DNA of 64,000 bases from JBGPGW01 sp046349515 (lineage in GTDB: Bacteria > Pseudomonadota > Alphaproteobacteria > CADEGL01), in NCBI GenBank assembly GCA_046349515.1, contig JAXMCE010000003.1, positions 124,001 through 188,000 of the forward strand, written 5' to 3'. How positions within the stretch are numbered: the first letter of the stretch is position 1; each line of letters begins with the position of its first letter. The position numbers and the translations under genes are program-made. The notes under the pieces are model-generated. The model was not told where the DNA came from. It made no database searches and worked only from the letters and a program-made list of their open reading frames with translations. This document shows, piece after piece, positions 46,735 through 55,438 of the stretch.

Positions 46735-47682
46735 ATGGAAGGCTGGATTCACAGGCGCGATCTCATTGATCCGCAGGCGCTCAAGGCGCTCTCGCGGCGG
46801 AGCAATGGCTTGGGCGCGCTCCAGTTGGCGAGCCAGCTCGTCGCGATCGCGGCGCTCGCCTGGGGCATCGAGCGGCTGTGGGGTTCCTGGTGGGGCGTGC
46901 CTGTCTTCCTCATGCAGGGAGCGCTTCTTTGGGGCTTTGGCTATGCCGGCCAGCACGAGCTTATCCACCGCACCGTGTTCCGCGCGCGCTGGGCGAATGA
47001 CGGGGCGGCTTATCTCGCGGGTTTCCTCCGCTTCTTCCCCTCCGACTATTCGCGCGCCTGGCATTTCGTTCACCACCGCCATACCAAGGATCCGGAGCGC
47101 GATTCGGAGCTGATCGGCACGACGCCCTTGACGGTCGGGCGTTATGTCCAATTCGTCCTCGGCCTCGATTACCTGTGGTGGCGGTGGAGCATTCTCTTGC
47201 GCGTCGCATCGGGCCGGCGGACCGAGCCCTATTTCAGCGATGTCGAGTTCCGGCCGCTCGTCACGGAGGCGCGCATCCATCTCGCGCTCTACGCGCTCAT
47301 CGCCGTCCTGTCCATTGCGTTCGGCACTTGGATCGCCGTCACGTGCTGGATCGCGCCATTGGTCGCGGCGACACCGTTCTATCGCTTCTACATCGTGGCC
47401 GAGCACTACGGCCGGCCCCAGGTGCCCGACATCATCCTCAACTCGCGCACCACGCGGGCCGGCTGGTTCCTCCGCTGGCTCATGTGGAACATGCCCTACC
47501 ACACGGAACATCATCTCTTCCCCGGCGTGCCGTTCCACAAGTTGGGTGCGCTCGCGCGGGCCTTGCGCGCGGGCGGCAATCCTGCGATGACGGCCAATGC
47601 GGTGGCGCCCAACCACCTGGCGGTGAACCGGGATCTCCTCCGCGGTCTCATGCGCGGCGATCCGCTCGCCCAGTTGCGCTAG
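46735..47682 (+). CDS. Membrane fatty acid desaturase
   Basis: A 315-residue membrane protein with the three histidine boxes of the desaturase/hydroxylase superfamily: H-E-L-I-H (about 68-72), H-H-R-H (about 107-110) and H-T-E-H-H (about 260-264), together binding a di-iron centre. About four helices. Either fatty acid, carotenoid or sphingolipid-type substrates are possible; no redox partner is adjacent. The ATG at 46735 is preferred to an in-frame TTG at 46705. Confidence 0.87.
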   Translation: MEGWIHRRDLIDPQALKALSRRSNGLGALQLASQLVAIAALAWGIERLWGSWWGVPVFLMQGALLWGFGYAGQHELIHRTVFRARWANDGAAYLAGFLRFFPSDYSRAWHFVHHRHTKDPERDSELIGTTPLTVGRYVQFVLGLDYLWWRWSILLRVASGRRTEPYFSDVEFRPLVTEARIHLALYALIAVLSIAFGTWIAVTCWIAPLVAATPFYRFYIVAEHYGRPQVPDIILNSRTTRAGWFLRWLMWNMPYHTEHHLFPGVPFHKLGALARALRAGGNPAMTANAVAPNHLAVNRDLLRGLMRGDPLAQLR

Positions 47683-47706
47683 AAAGCCCGAACGACGGAT
47701 CGTCGA

Positions 47707-48450
47707 ATGAAAAACGGCATTGCGCGCCTCGGTCTTCTCTGTCCCATCGGCGGCGGCGAGTACGAATATCATGCCTTCGCCGAAGCGGTGGACTACCGCG
47801 TGCGCCCCTACATGGTCGTGGCGCCGCACGCGGGCGGTGATGACGACCACGATCCCGAGGCGTTGAAGAAGACAGGCGACATCGCGACGCTCGAGCGGAC
47901 CGCGCAGGCGCTCGTGCCCTTGAAGCCGGATGTCGGCGTTTGGGCCTGCACGAGCGGCAGCTTCATCCTCGGGCGCGACTACGCCGAGCGGCAGCTCGAT
48001 GGGATCGCCAAAGTCCTCGGCGTTCCGGCCACGAGCACGTCGGTCGCCTTTGCCCGGGCCGCGGCGCACCTCGCCGTGAAGCGTGTCGCGGTGCTGGCGT
48101 CCTATCCGGAGCCCGCGGCACGTGCCTTCGTTGCATTCCTCAAGGAGTTCGGGCTCGATGTGGTTCGGCTCGAATGGCTCGATGCCCGCGGCGGACGCGA
48201 CGCGTTCTTGATGCCGCTCGACACTTTTGCCAAGGCGGCACGGAAGACGAATGGCCCCGACATCGACGCGATCCTGATGCCGGACACGGCCGTCGCGGCC
48301 TTCGCGCTCATCGAGCCGCTCGAGGAGAAACTGAAGAAGCCTTTCCTCACGGCGAATCAGGTGACGGTGTGGGACGCCCTGCGCTTGGCCGGATGGCGCG
48401 AGCCCGTTCCCGGCTACGGGCGCCTGTTCCACTCCTTCCGGTCGGCCTAG
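47707..48450 (+). CDS. Maleate isomerase/arylmalonate decarboxylase-like protein
   Basis: A 247-residue Asp/Glu-racemase-superfamily protein. The first catalytic Cys is present (A-C-T-S-G-S, Cys81), but the second, usually in a C-T-N motif, is replaced (L-M-P-D-T-A, Asp193). It therefore is probably not a standard maleate cis-trans isomerase. It follows the desaturase gene by 24 bases and ends overlapping the flavoprotein gene on the opposite strand by four bases. Confidence 0.78.
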   Translation: MKNGIARLGLLCPIGGGEYEYHAFAEAVDYRVRPYMVVAPHAGGDDDHDPEALKKTGDIATLERTAQALVPLKPDVGVWACTSGSFILGRDYAERQLDGIAKVLGVPATSTSVAFARAAAHLAVKRVAVLASYPEPAARAFVAFLKEFGLDVVRLEWLDARGGRDAFLMPLDTFAKAARKTNGPDIDAILMPDTAVAAFALIEPLEEKLKKPFLTANQVTVWDALRLAGWREPVPGYGRLFHSFRSA

Positions 48451-50831
48451 GCGAGCGGCGCTTCGACGACCCTCGCGGACACGCGCGCGCCGAGGAGTTC
48501 GACCGCAAGGCGCGTGCCGGGCTTCGCGTGTGTGCTCTTGACGAAGGCCAGAGCGATCCGCGCGCCGATGCGGTGGCCGAAGGCGCCCGAGGTGACGAGG
48601 CCCACCTGTGCCTCTCCGTCATGGACGATCTCGAGCCCCGACGGATCTGCCTCGGGACCACCCTCCTCGAGCCTGAGCGTCACGAGCACGTCGCTCGGGG
48701 CAGTGCTCGCGGTGACGGCGTCGCGTCCGACGAATTCGCCTTTCGCCGGTTTCACGAACCGATCGAAGCCGATCGAACGGGGGCGCGTCGCCGGGCCGAA
48801 ATCCATACCCCAGCGCGGCAATCCGCGCTCGATGCGCATGGATTCGAAGGCCCGCATGCCGATGTCGACGAGACCATGCGCGGCACCGCACTCCTTGAGC
48901 GCGTTGTAGACAGCGAAAAGATGCGCCGCTTCGCAGTGAATCTCGAAGCCGAGGCCGCCGATCGACGACAGGCGAAGAACGCTCACGGGTGCAAAGCCGA
49001 CGGTGAAGTCACACACGCCGAAGGGCGGCAGTGTCGAATCCGAAACATGTTTCCCCGTTGCGGCGGCGAGGGCATCGCGTGCCTTGGGTCCCACGAGGAA
49101 GAGCGCCGCGCGTGCGGCCGTGACGTTGTCGATCTCGATGCCGTCTCTCGCCGCTCGCCGCAGGTGGTCGTCGAGATGTTGCTCGGAGAGCGCCGAGCCG
49201 GTGAGGTAGAAGCGCTCGGCCGAGAGGCGCGCGAGGGCCGCGAAGGCGGCGATGCCGCCTTTCTTCGTGAGGAGCGGCGCGCCGACAATCTTGCCGTCTC
49301 GCTCGGGCAGGCGATTGGCGATGAGACCATCGAGCCAGGGCGCGGCGCCCTTTCCCCTGATCTCGAACTTGGCGAGGCTCGAGAGATCGAGAAGGCCTGC
49401 CGCGGTTGCGACGGCCCGGCACTCGGCCGCGACATGCGGGAACCAATTGGCGCGGCCATAGCTCGGCCGCTCCTCCGCTGGCGCTCCCTTGGGTGCGAAC
49501 CAGTTGGGCACTTCCCAGCCATTGCGCACACCGAACACGGCGCCTTCGCCCTTCAAGCGATCGTAGATCGCGCTCGTGCGCGCACGCCGGGCGCCATGCG
49601 GCTCTTCTTGCGGATAGGCCACGCTGAATTCATGCACATAGGCGCCGCGAGTCGCATCCATCGTGTAGGGGATCGTGGCGTAGGCGCCAAAGCGCTTCAC
49701 ATCGAAGGCGGTGAGATCGATCTCCGGCTCGCCGCCGACGATCCATTCGGCCAGCCTCGCCGTGAGGCCGCCCGAGAGCCCGAAGCCCGCGAAGTAGCCG
49801 CCGTTCATGTAGTAGTTGGCGAGACCCGGCACGGGACCGATGAGCGGATTGCCGTCGGGCGAGCGCATGAGCGGGCCGTTGATGACGCGCTTTACGCCGA
49901 GCTTGCCCAGCACCGGCACGCGCGCGACCGCCTTCTCGAAGGCGTGGCTCACGCGGTCGAGGTCGGGGACGAGCAGCTCCTGCTCGAAGCCGTCCGGCGT
50001 GCGATCGGCGGCCCAGAACACGGGCTCCTGGTCGAACAGGCCGAGGAGCAGGCTTTCGCGCTCCTGCCGCATGTACAAAGGAGCCGAGATGTCGCGCAGG
50101 ATCGGCAATTCGCGTCCCAGCGCCTTCAACCCCTCGACCGTCTCGGTCACGAGGTACTGCCGCTCCATGGGCACCATCGGCGGGTGATAGCCGACCATGG
50201 CCGCGACCTCGCGGCCCCAGAGACCCGCGGAATTGACGACGATCTCGCAGGTGATCGGGCCTTTCTCCGTCTCGACCCGCCAATGACCGTTGGCGCGGAC
50301 GGTGCCGGTCACGCGCGTATGGCGATAGATTTCGGCGCCATTGGCCCGCGCCTGGCGCGCAAGTGCGTTCGTGATGCTCGACGGATCGATGTAGCCGTCA
50401 TCTTGGGTCCAGGCGGCGCCGACGATGCCGTCGACCTCCATGTAGGGCAGCAGGTCTTTGGCCTGGTTGGGGCCGACCATCTCCATGCGCATGCCGAGAT
50501 AGCGCGCCTTGGCGCACGCCCGGCGGTGCTCCTCCATGTGATTGGCGTTGATCGCGAGGCGGATGCCGCCGCATTTGTGCCAACCGACGTCTTCGCCGGT
50601 CTCGCGCATGAATTGCTCGTAGAAGCGCGTCGATTCAAGGTAGAGGCGCGTCGTCGAATAGCCGGTCGAATAGTGCGGCGTGTTCCCGGCCGCATGCCAG
50701 GTCGAGCCCGCGGTCAGCTCGCCCTTCTCGACCAGCACTACGTCGCGCCAACCGAGCCGTGTCAGGTGATAGAGGAGGGCGCTGCCGGCGACCCCACCAC
50801 CGATGACGACGACCCGCGCATGCGTCTTCAT
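48447..50831 (-). CDS. Dimethylglycine/sarcosine dehydrogenase-like flavoprotein with folate domain
   Basis: A 794-residue protein: DAO-type FAD domain (V-V-I-G-G-G-V-A-G, 8-16) with His46 in S-T-W-H-A-A-G, which in dimethylglycine dehydrogenase binds FAD covalently, then a linker and a C-terminal GcvT-type folate domain (about residues 430-790). It should oxidise an N-methyl group and give the one-carbon unit to tetrahydrofolate. The substrate (dimethylglycine, sarcosine, N-methyl amino acid) is unknown. It follows a close paralogue by 39 bases. Confidence 0.88.
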   Translation of the reverse strand: MKTHARVVVIGGGVAGSALLYHLTRLGWRDVVLVEKGELTAGSTWHAAGNTPHYSTGYSTTRLYLESTRFYEQFMRETGEDVGWHKCGGIRLAINANHMEEHRRACAKARYLGMRMEMVGPNQAKDLLPYMEVDGIVGAAWTQDDGYIDPSSITNALARQARANGAEIYRHTRVTGTVRANGHWRVETEKGPITCEIVVNSAGLWGREVAAMVGYHPPMVPMERQYLVTETVEGLKALGRELPILRDISAPLYMRQERESLLLGLFDQEPVFWAADRTPDGFEQELLVPDLDRVSHAFEKAVARVPVLGKLGVKRVINGPLMRSPDGNPLIGPVPGLANYYMNGGYFAGFGLSGGLTARLAEWIVGGEPEIDLTAFDVKRFGAYATIPYTMDATRGAYVHEFSVAYPQEEPHGARRARTSAIYDRLKGEGAVFGVRNGWEVPNWFAPKGAPAEERPSYGRANWFPHVAAECRAVATAAGLLDLSSLAKFEIRGKGAAPWLDGLIANRLPERDGKIVGAPLLTKKGGIAAFAALARLSAERFYLTGSALSEQHLDDHLRRAARDGIEIDNVTAARAALFLVGPKARDALAAATGKHVSDSTLPPFGVCDFTVGFAPVSVLRLSSIGGLGFEIHCEAAHLFAVYNALKECGAAHGLVDIGMRAFESMRIERGLPRWGMDFGPATRPRSIGFDRFVKPAKGEFVGRDAVTASTAPSDVLVTLRLEEGGPEADPSGLEIVHDGEAQVGLVTSGAFGHRIGARIALAFVKSTHAKPGTRLAVELLGARVSARVVEAPLA

Positions 50832-50870
50832 GACTTTCCTCTTCCTTTGGCCGCGGTTAGCGCGGCGTGA

Positions 50871-53252
50871 CTAGCGCCCGCGCTCGACGACGACCGCGCG
50901 GCGGCGCTGTCCCAGGATCTCGACTTCGAGGCGCTTGGCCGTCGCCTCGGTCGCGATGCGGGCGAGCGCGATGCTGCCTTCAAGCGAAGGCGCGAACGCG
51001 CCCGAAGTGACGTGGCCTACGTCGCGCTCCTCCGCGATGACGACCTCGCTCCCCCAGGGATCGACCGCGCCGTTGCCGTCGGCCTCGATCGCGAGCCGGA
51101 CGAGGCGGCGGCGCGCGGGGCCCGAATGGGCAAGCGCGTCGCGCCCGATGTAGTCGCCCTTGTCGGCGGCAACGAGGTGCGCGAGGCCGGCTTCGGCCGG
51201 CGCGCAGTCGGCCGCGACGTCGACGCCCCAAAGCGGAATGCCCGCCTCGATGCGGAGTGCGTTATAGGCGCGCATTCCGCCGTCGCGGATCCCGTGCGCC
51301 GCACCCGCCTCATTGAGCGCGTGATAAAGCGCATATTGCGCTTCGATCGGATGGACGATCTCGAAGGCGGGGACACACACATCGTCGACCCGCCGGACGC
51401 GCACCCGCGCCGCGCCGATGGCCATCGTCCGCGACTGGCCCGGCGACCACTCCTCGGCGGCGATCGCCATACCCGATGCCGCGGCGAGAATCGCGGAGGC
51501 CTCGGCGCCACCGAGCCACAACAGGCCATCGCGTCCGGTCACGTTGCGGATCGAGACGGGCTCGGCTCCCCGATGCGCATGGAGCCAGTCGAGATCGCGC
51601 TGCTCGCAGGCAGGGGCGCTCGTCACATAGAAGCGCGCGTCTCCCAGGCGCTCGATCACGGAGAGGGCCGCGACACGTCCCTTGGCCGTGAGGAGGGGCG
51701 AGGACACGAAGCCACCCTCGCGTTGCGGCAGGCGATTGGCGCTCAGCCTGTCGAGGAAGGCGGCGGCACCTGCCCCCTCGACCTCGATCTTGGCGCGCGA
51801 CGTCGCATCGATGAGCACCGCATGCTCGCGGATTGCCTGAAGCTCGGCCGCGGCGGCGGCGACCCAGGTCTGCCGCTCGTAGCATGTGCCCTCGTTCGAT
51901 TCGGCACCGGGCGGCGCGAACCAGTTGGGAACCTCCCACCCGTTCTCCACACCGAACACGGCCCCCTTTGCCTTGAGGGTCGCATAGAGCGGACTCGTGC
52001 GTGCGGGCCGGCCGCGGCTCGAAACCGCGTGGGGATAATAGACAGGCGAGGAATAGGCGTGGCCCGCGCTCACCCGCGCGACGGCGTAGGCCTGCGTCGC
52101 ATAGCCGCCGAAGCGCCGCACGTCGACCGGCGAGAGGTCGATCGAGGGCTCGCCTTCGATGATCCATTCGGCGAGGTGCCGCGCGAGGCTGCTTTGGAGG
52201 AAGCCGCCCACGACCCCGCAGAGCGTGTAGTAGCCGCGTTCGCCGTGCGCCGGTCCCACGAGCGGCTTCAAGTCCGCCGAACGCCCGGTCGGTCCGTTCA
52301 CCACCGTCTTGATGCCCGCGGACTTGAGCGCCGGGACCATCTCGAAGGTCTTCTCGAGGTTCGGCGCGGCACGCTCGACATCGGGCGGCAGCAACTCCTG
52401 GCCGAAGTCGCGCGGGATGCCGTCGAGGCCCCAGAACACCGGATGATCCTCGTAGCACGCGACGAGGAGCGCCTGTCGCTCCTGGCGCACATAGGTGGGG
52501 ACGTTCATGTCGCGCAGGATCGGCATCTCCTGCGACAGCTCGGCCACTGCCGGGATCGGCTCTGTCACGAGATACTCGTGCTCCATGGCGAGCACCGGCA
52601 GCTTGTGCCCGATCAGTTGGGAAATTTCCGAGCCCCAGAACCCGGCGGCGTTGACGACGACGTCGACCGTGATCGCTCCTTTGTCGGTCTCGACGCGCCA
52701 TTCGCCGGACGGCGTACGCGCGAGACCGGTCACGCGCGTGTGGCGATAGATCTCGGCGCCCGCATCGCGGGCGGCCTTGGCGAAGGCGTTCGTGGTCTGG
52801 TTGGGGTCGGTGTAGCCATCGGCAAAGGTGTGCAGTGCTGCCTCGAAGCCGCGGAATTCGAGCAGCGGCCACAGCGCCCGCGTCTCGTTGGCGCCGATGA
52901 GTTCGCCCTTGATGCCGAGGCCGCGCGCGAAGGAGAGATAGCGTTTGTATTCGCGCACTTCGTCCTTCGTGCGCGCGAGGCGCAGGCTGCCGACCGCGTG
53001 CACGCCCGTGGGCATGCCCGTCTCGACCTCGAGCCGCTTGTAGCCCTCGAAACTGTCGCTCTGCATCCGCGCGAAGAACGGCGTGTCGGCGTAGTAGGGA
53101 ACTTGTCCCGCAGCATGCCAGGTGGAGCCCGAGGTGATCTCGCCCTTCTCGATGAGGACGACGTCGCGCCAGCCGTGCCGCGTGAGCTCGTAGAGCATGG
53201 CGCAACCCATGATGCCGCCGCCGATGACGGCGGCGCGGGCGTGGGTCTTCAT
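50871..53252 (-). CDS. Dimethylglycine/sarcosine dehydrogenase-like flavoprotein with folate domain, paralogue
   Basis: A 793-residue paralogue of the downstream gene with the same order of domains and the same covalent-FAD motif S-T-W-H-A-A-G (His46). N-termini start almost identically (M-K-T-H-A-R). Its 5' end and upstream 130 bases occur again at about 55.2 kb, which marks a duplication. The two proteins may act on successive methyl groups or different substrates. Confidence 0.88.
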   Translation of the reverse strand: MKTHARAAVIGGGIMGCAMLYELTRHGWRDVVLIEKGEITSGSTWHAAGQVPYYADTPFFARMQSDSFEGYKRLEVETGMPTGVHAVGSLRLARTKDEVREYKRYLSFARGLGIKGELIGANETRALWPLLEFRGFEAALHTFADGYTDPNQTTNAFAKAARDAGAEIYRHTRVTGLARTPSGEWRVETDKGAITVDVVVNAAGFWGSEISQLIGHKLPVLAMEHEYLVTEPIPAVAELSQEMPILRDMNVPTYVRQERQALLVACYEDHPVFWGLDGIPRDFGQELLPPDVERAAPNLEKTFEMVPALKSAGIKTVVNGPTGRSADLKPLVGPAHGERGYYTLCGVVGGFLQSSLARHLAEWIIEGEPSIDLSPVDVRRFGGYATQAYAVARVSAGHAYSSPVYYPHAVSSRGRPARTSPLYATLKAKGAVFGVENGWEVPNWFAPPGAESNEGTCYERQTWVAAAAAELQAIREHAVLIDATSRAKIEVEGAGAAAFLDRLSANRLPQREGGFVSSPLLTAKGRVAALSVIERLGDARFYVTSAPACEQRDLDWLHAHRGAEPVSIRNVTGRDGLLWLGGAEASAILAAASGMAIAAEEWSPGQSRTMAIGAARVRVRRVDDVCVPAFEIVHPIEAQYALYHALNEAGAAHGIRDGGMRAYNALRIEAGIPLWGVDVAADCAPAEAGLAHLVAADKGDYIGRDALAHSGPARRRLVRLAIEADGNGAVDPWGSEVVIAEERDVGHVTSGAFAPSLEGSIALARIATEATAKRLEVEILGQRRRAVVVERGR

Positions 53253-53335
53253 CGGATGTCCTCCCCGAGGGCTCGTCGGCGCACCGATTATGCCCTGCCG
53301 CGCGCCCCGCGCCGAGTCGGGTGCGTATCGCAGGC
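53207..53335. repeat. Direct repeat, copy A: 5' end of the flavoprotein gene
   Basis: About 130 bases covering the first codons and upstream region of the gene ending at 53252. They recur at 55181-55312 in the same orientation, 1970 bases away, with fewer than ten mismatches and a six-base deletion by eye. The part between them holds two unrelated genes. Confidence 0.8.
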
Positions 53336-53396
53336 CGATACGGCATTGATACCGATGCCGGTCCGCCGAATAAGTCCGACGATCGACGTGGCCGGA

Positions 53397-53870
53397 TCAG
53401 AGCGATGGCTTCGCGACCATGAGCCAAAACGTTGCGAGCATTGCCAGAAAGGCTGGCCATCCAAGGATGTGCCAGATGTGCATCATCCGATGGTAGAGGC
53501 GTGGCAATGGCTGACCGCGTCGAATCGATTCCGCGACAAGATCGCGGGTACGAATTTGAAGCCAAACCACCACGATCCAACATGATCCGGCCAATGCGTA
53601 GAGCGCATACGTCGCAAGCAGCCAGGGGGCGCCAGCGTCATATCCGCCAAGCCACACGAGACCGAATCCGGAAACAGGCTGCACGATCACCGATGGCAGC
53701 GTGAACCACCAGTCCGCTCGGACCGTATTGATGGCCGCAACGCTTATGGCTCTGACATCGCCCGACCGGTGGGACAGCCACATATGCATTGCAGTGCCTA
53801 GGCCGGTCCCAAAGAGGACCGTCGCGCTCACGATGTGGAGCCATTTGAGAACGAGGTAGCCGTCGGTCAT
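53397..53870 (-). CDS. DUF2269-family membrane protein
   Basis: A 157-residue protein starting at 53870, overlapping the upstream SDR gene by ATGA. It has four hydrophobic helices with W-L-H-I-V-S-A-T-V-L-F-G-T-G and H-I-W-H-I-L-G-W, typical of DUF2269. Unknown function. It sits in the segment bounded by the duplicated 5' region. Confidence 0.8.
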   Translation of the reverse strand: MTDGYLVLKWLHIVSATVLFGTGLGTAMHMWLSHRSGDVRAISVAAINTVRADWWFTLPSVIVQPVSGFGLVWLGGYDAGAPWLLATYALYALAGSCWIVVVWLQIRTRDLVAESIRRGQPLPRLYHRMMHIWHILGWPAFLAMLATFWLMVAKPSL

Positions 53871-55159
53871 CGTTCTTCGGCCGTGGCCATGAGAAACATC
53901 GTCGCGATCATGATGATCGGCACTTTCGCGAGCGCCCCCAACGGATCGAGCCAAAGCGCAGGGATGCCGATCGTAAGAACGATGAGGTAAACGGAAGTCA
54001 AAGCCAACATGAGGCCCGCGACGCGCGCTGGATGGCGTGTCGCTAAGAGCCAGACGCCGAGCGCGATGTCGACGAATGCACTTCCCCACAAAACGGCCGC
54101 AACCAGCGATGGAGGAAGGGCTATCGAGAGAAGCAGGCTTTCGCTGTCCGCACGCTGCGCGAAGAGGAGCGCGGCAGCGCCGGTCCAGATGAAGAAGAGG
54201 CCAAGCGCCAACCGCAGGAGCGGACGCAGAAAAAACAGCCGCGCATGCCATAGGTCTTGGCCTGTCGCAGGTTGAGCCGATAAGGCGGCATCCATGGATC
54301 GTGGTTCGATGCCGGTCGCTTCGATAAACGCCGCGACATCGCCCACATTGCCGTAGGCCATTTGTTTGAGAGACGTCGTTCGGAGTGGGCCGGCGCCGAT
54401 CCAGTCTCCGATCCCTGCCGCGACGCGGACAAAGAGCATTGGCATGCGCACTGTCCCCGCAGGCCGCAGGCCCAACCAGCGGCGCAGTTTGATAAGAATC
54501 TCTCGAAGGGTCAGGCGCTCGGGTCCGACAGGTTCGATGGTTGCGCGATTGATTCGACGGTCGTGAAACAGTCGAGAGATAGCGTCCGCTAGATCATCGA
54601 CGTGAATGGGCTGAAACACCTGGTCTCCGCTCCCGGGCGTCGGCATGGCGAAGGGGAGGGCCGCGAGCGCGCGCATCAACGACGTCCCGCCGTACGAACC
54701 CGCGCCATAAACAAGAGAAGGGCGCAAGATGACCCAATCCACCGGGAGGCGTTGGAGGTGATGTTCGGCCGACAGCTTCGTGAGCGCATATTCCGTTCCG
54801 GCATTGGCATTCGCGCTGATCGCGGAAACCTGGATGATGCGCCGAATGCCGACTCTTGTGGATGCATCGAACAAAGCGATAGGGGCCCGTTCATGGATGG
54901 CGCGAAGGTCTTGTCCACGTCCGGATTGAAGCGCGCCGGCGCAGTTCAGGACCGCATCTGCGCCCGACAGGAGCGGTATCCAATGACTCGGATCTGTGAG
55001 GTGATTGAGGTCGGCATGAATGGCTTCAGCGCCGGGAAATCGACGCTTGAATCGTTCGGGATCACGGACGGCCGCAAGAATCGAATGGCCATCGGCCATC
55101 AATCGCCCGACCACTCGGCTTCCGATGAAACCATTTGCGCCTGTGATGAATATCCGCAA
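53867..55159 (-). CDS. SDR oxidoreductase with C-terminal DoxX-like membrane domain
   Basis: A TTG start at 55159 (GAGG seven bases before) gives 430 residues. The first 290 residues form an NAD(P)-binding atypical SDR (T-G-A-N-G-F-I-G, about 6-13), and the last 130 contain four hydrophobic helices of the DoxX-like type. This fusion is a known architecture, found next to DUF2269 genes. Substrate unknown, perhaps a quinone or thiol redox function. The start lies 22 bases from the duplicated segment, so it is probably driven by it. Confidence 0.82.
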   Translation of the reverse strand: MRIFITGANGFIGSRVVGRLMADGHSILAAVRDPERFKRRFPGAEAIHADLNHLTDPSHWIPLLSGADAVLNCAGALQSGRGQDLRAIHERAPIALFDASTRVGIRRIIQVSAISANANAGTEYALTKLSAEHHLQRLPVDWVILRPSLVYGAGSYGGTSLMRALAALPFAMPTPGSGDQVFQPIHVDDLADAISRLFHDRRINRATIEPVGPERLTLREILIKLRRWLGLRPAGTVRMPMLFVRVAAGIGDWIGAGPLRTTSLKQMAYGNVGDVAAFIEATGIEPRSMDAALSAQPATGQDLWHARLFFLRPLLRLALGLFFIWTGAAALLFAQRADSESLLLSIALPPSLVAAVLWGSAFVDIALGVWLLATRHPARVAGLMLALTSVYLIVLTIGIPALWLDPLGALAKVPIIMIATMFLMATAEER

Positions 55160-55174
55160 TGCAACGCCTCGGCC

Positions 55175-55222
55175 TCACGACCCCATGATGCCGATGACGG
55201 CGGCGCGGGCGTGGGTCTTCAT
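55175..55222 (-). pseudogene. Truncated start of a flavoprotein gene
   Basis: The repeat copy B reads M-K-T-H-A-R-A-A-V-I-G-I-M-G-S then stop, the same beginning as the gene at 53252 but with two glycine codons deleted and the homology ending after about 14 codons. It is either a relic of a lost third copy or a leader peptide created by the insertion. It ends 15 bases before the SDR start. Confidence 0.7.
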
Positions 55223-55312
55223 CGGATGCCCTCCCCGGGGGCTCGTCGGCGTGCCGATTATGCCTTGCCGCACGCCCCGCGCCGAGTCGGGTGCGTATCG
55301 CGGGCCGATCCG
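55181..55312. repeat. Direct repeat, copy B: 5' region of the flavoprotein gene
   Basis: Counterpart of the repeat at 53207-53335. The similarity includes the start codon, the ribosome site and the upstream promoter-like region. It lies just upstream of the SDR-DUF2269 operon, which reads in the same direction, so these genes would use this promoter copy. Confidence 0.8.
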
Positions 55313-55438
55313 GGATTGGCATTAGGGGGTGATTGCGCTCCACGCGGAACTCGGCTGCCGACCGTGTTGTGCGGTACCTTGTCAATTCTCGAGTGACGGG
55401 CGCTTGGCCTGTCATATTGTTGCCACGGAGGTTGACGG

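Noticed and set aside
47940..50870. 976-codon open frame on the plus strand opposite the flavoprotein gene
   Set aside because: It is a high-GC shadow: it overlaps a gene with clear family motifs on the other strand, is rich in Arg/Ala/Gly and has no recognised domain.
51012..53585. 857-codon plus-strand open frame opposite the second flavoprotein gene
   Set aside because: Same reason; antisense of a well-supported gene with no motifs of its own.
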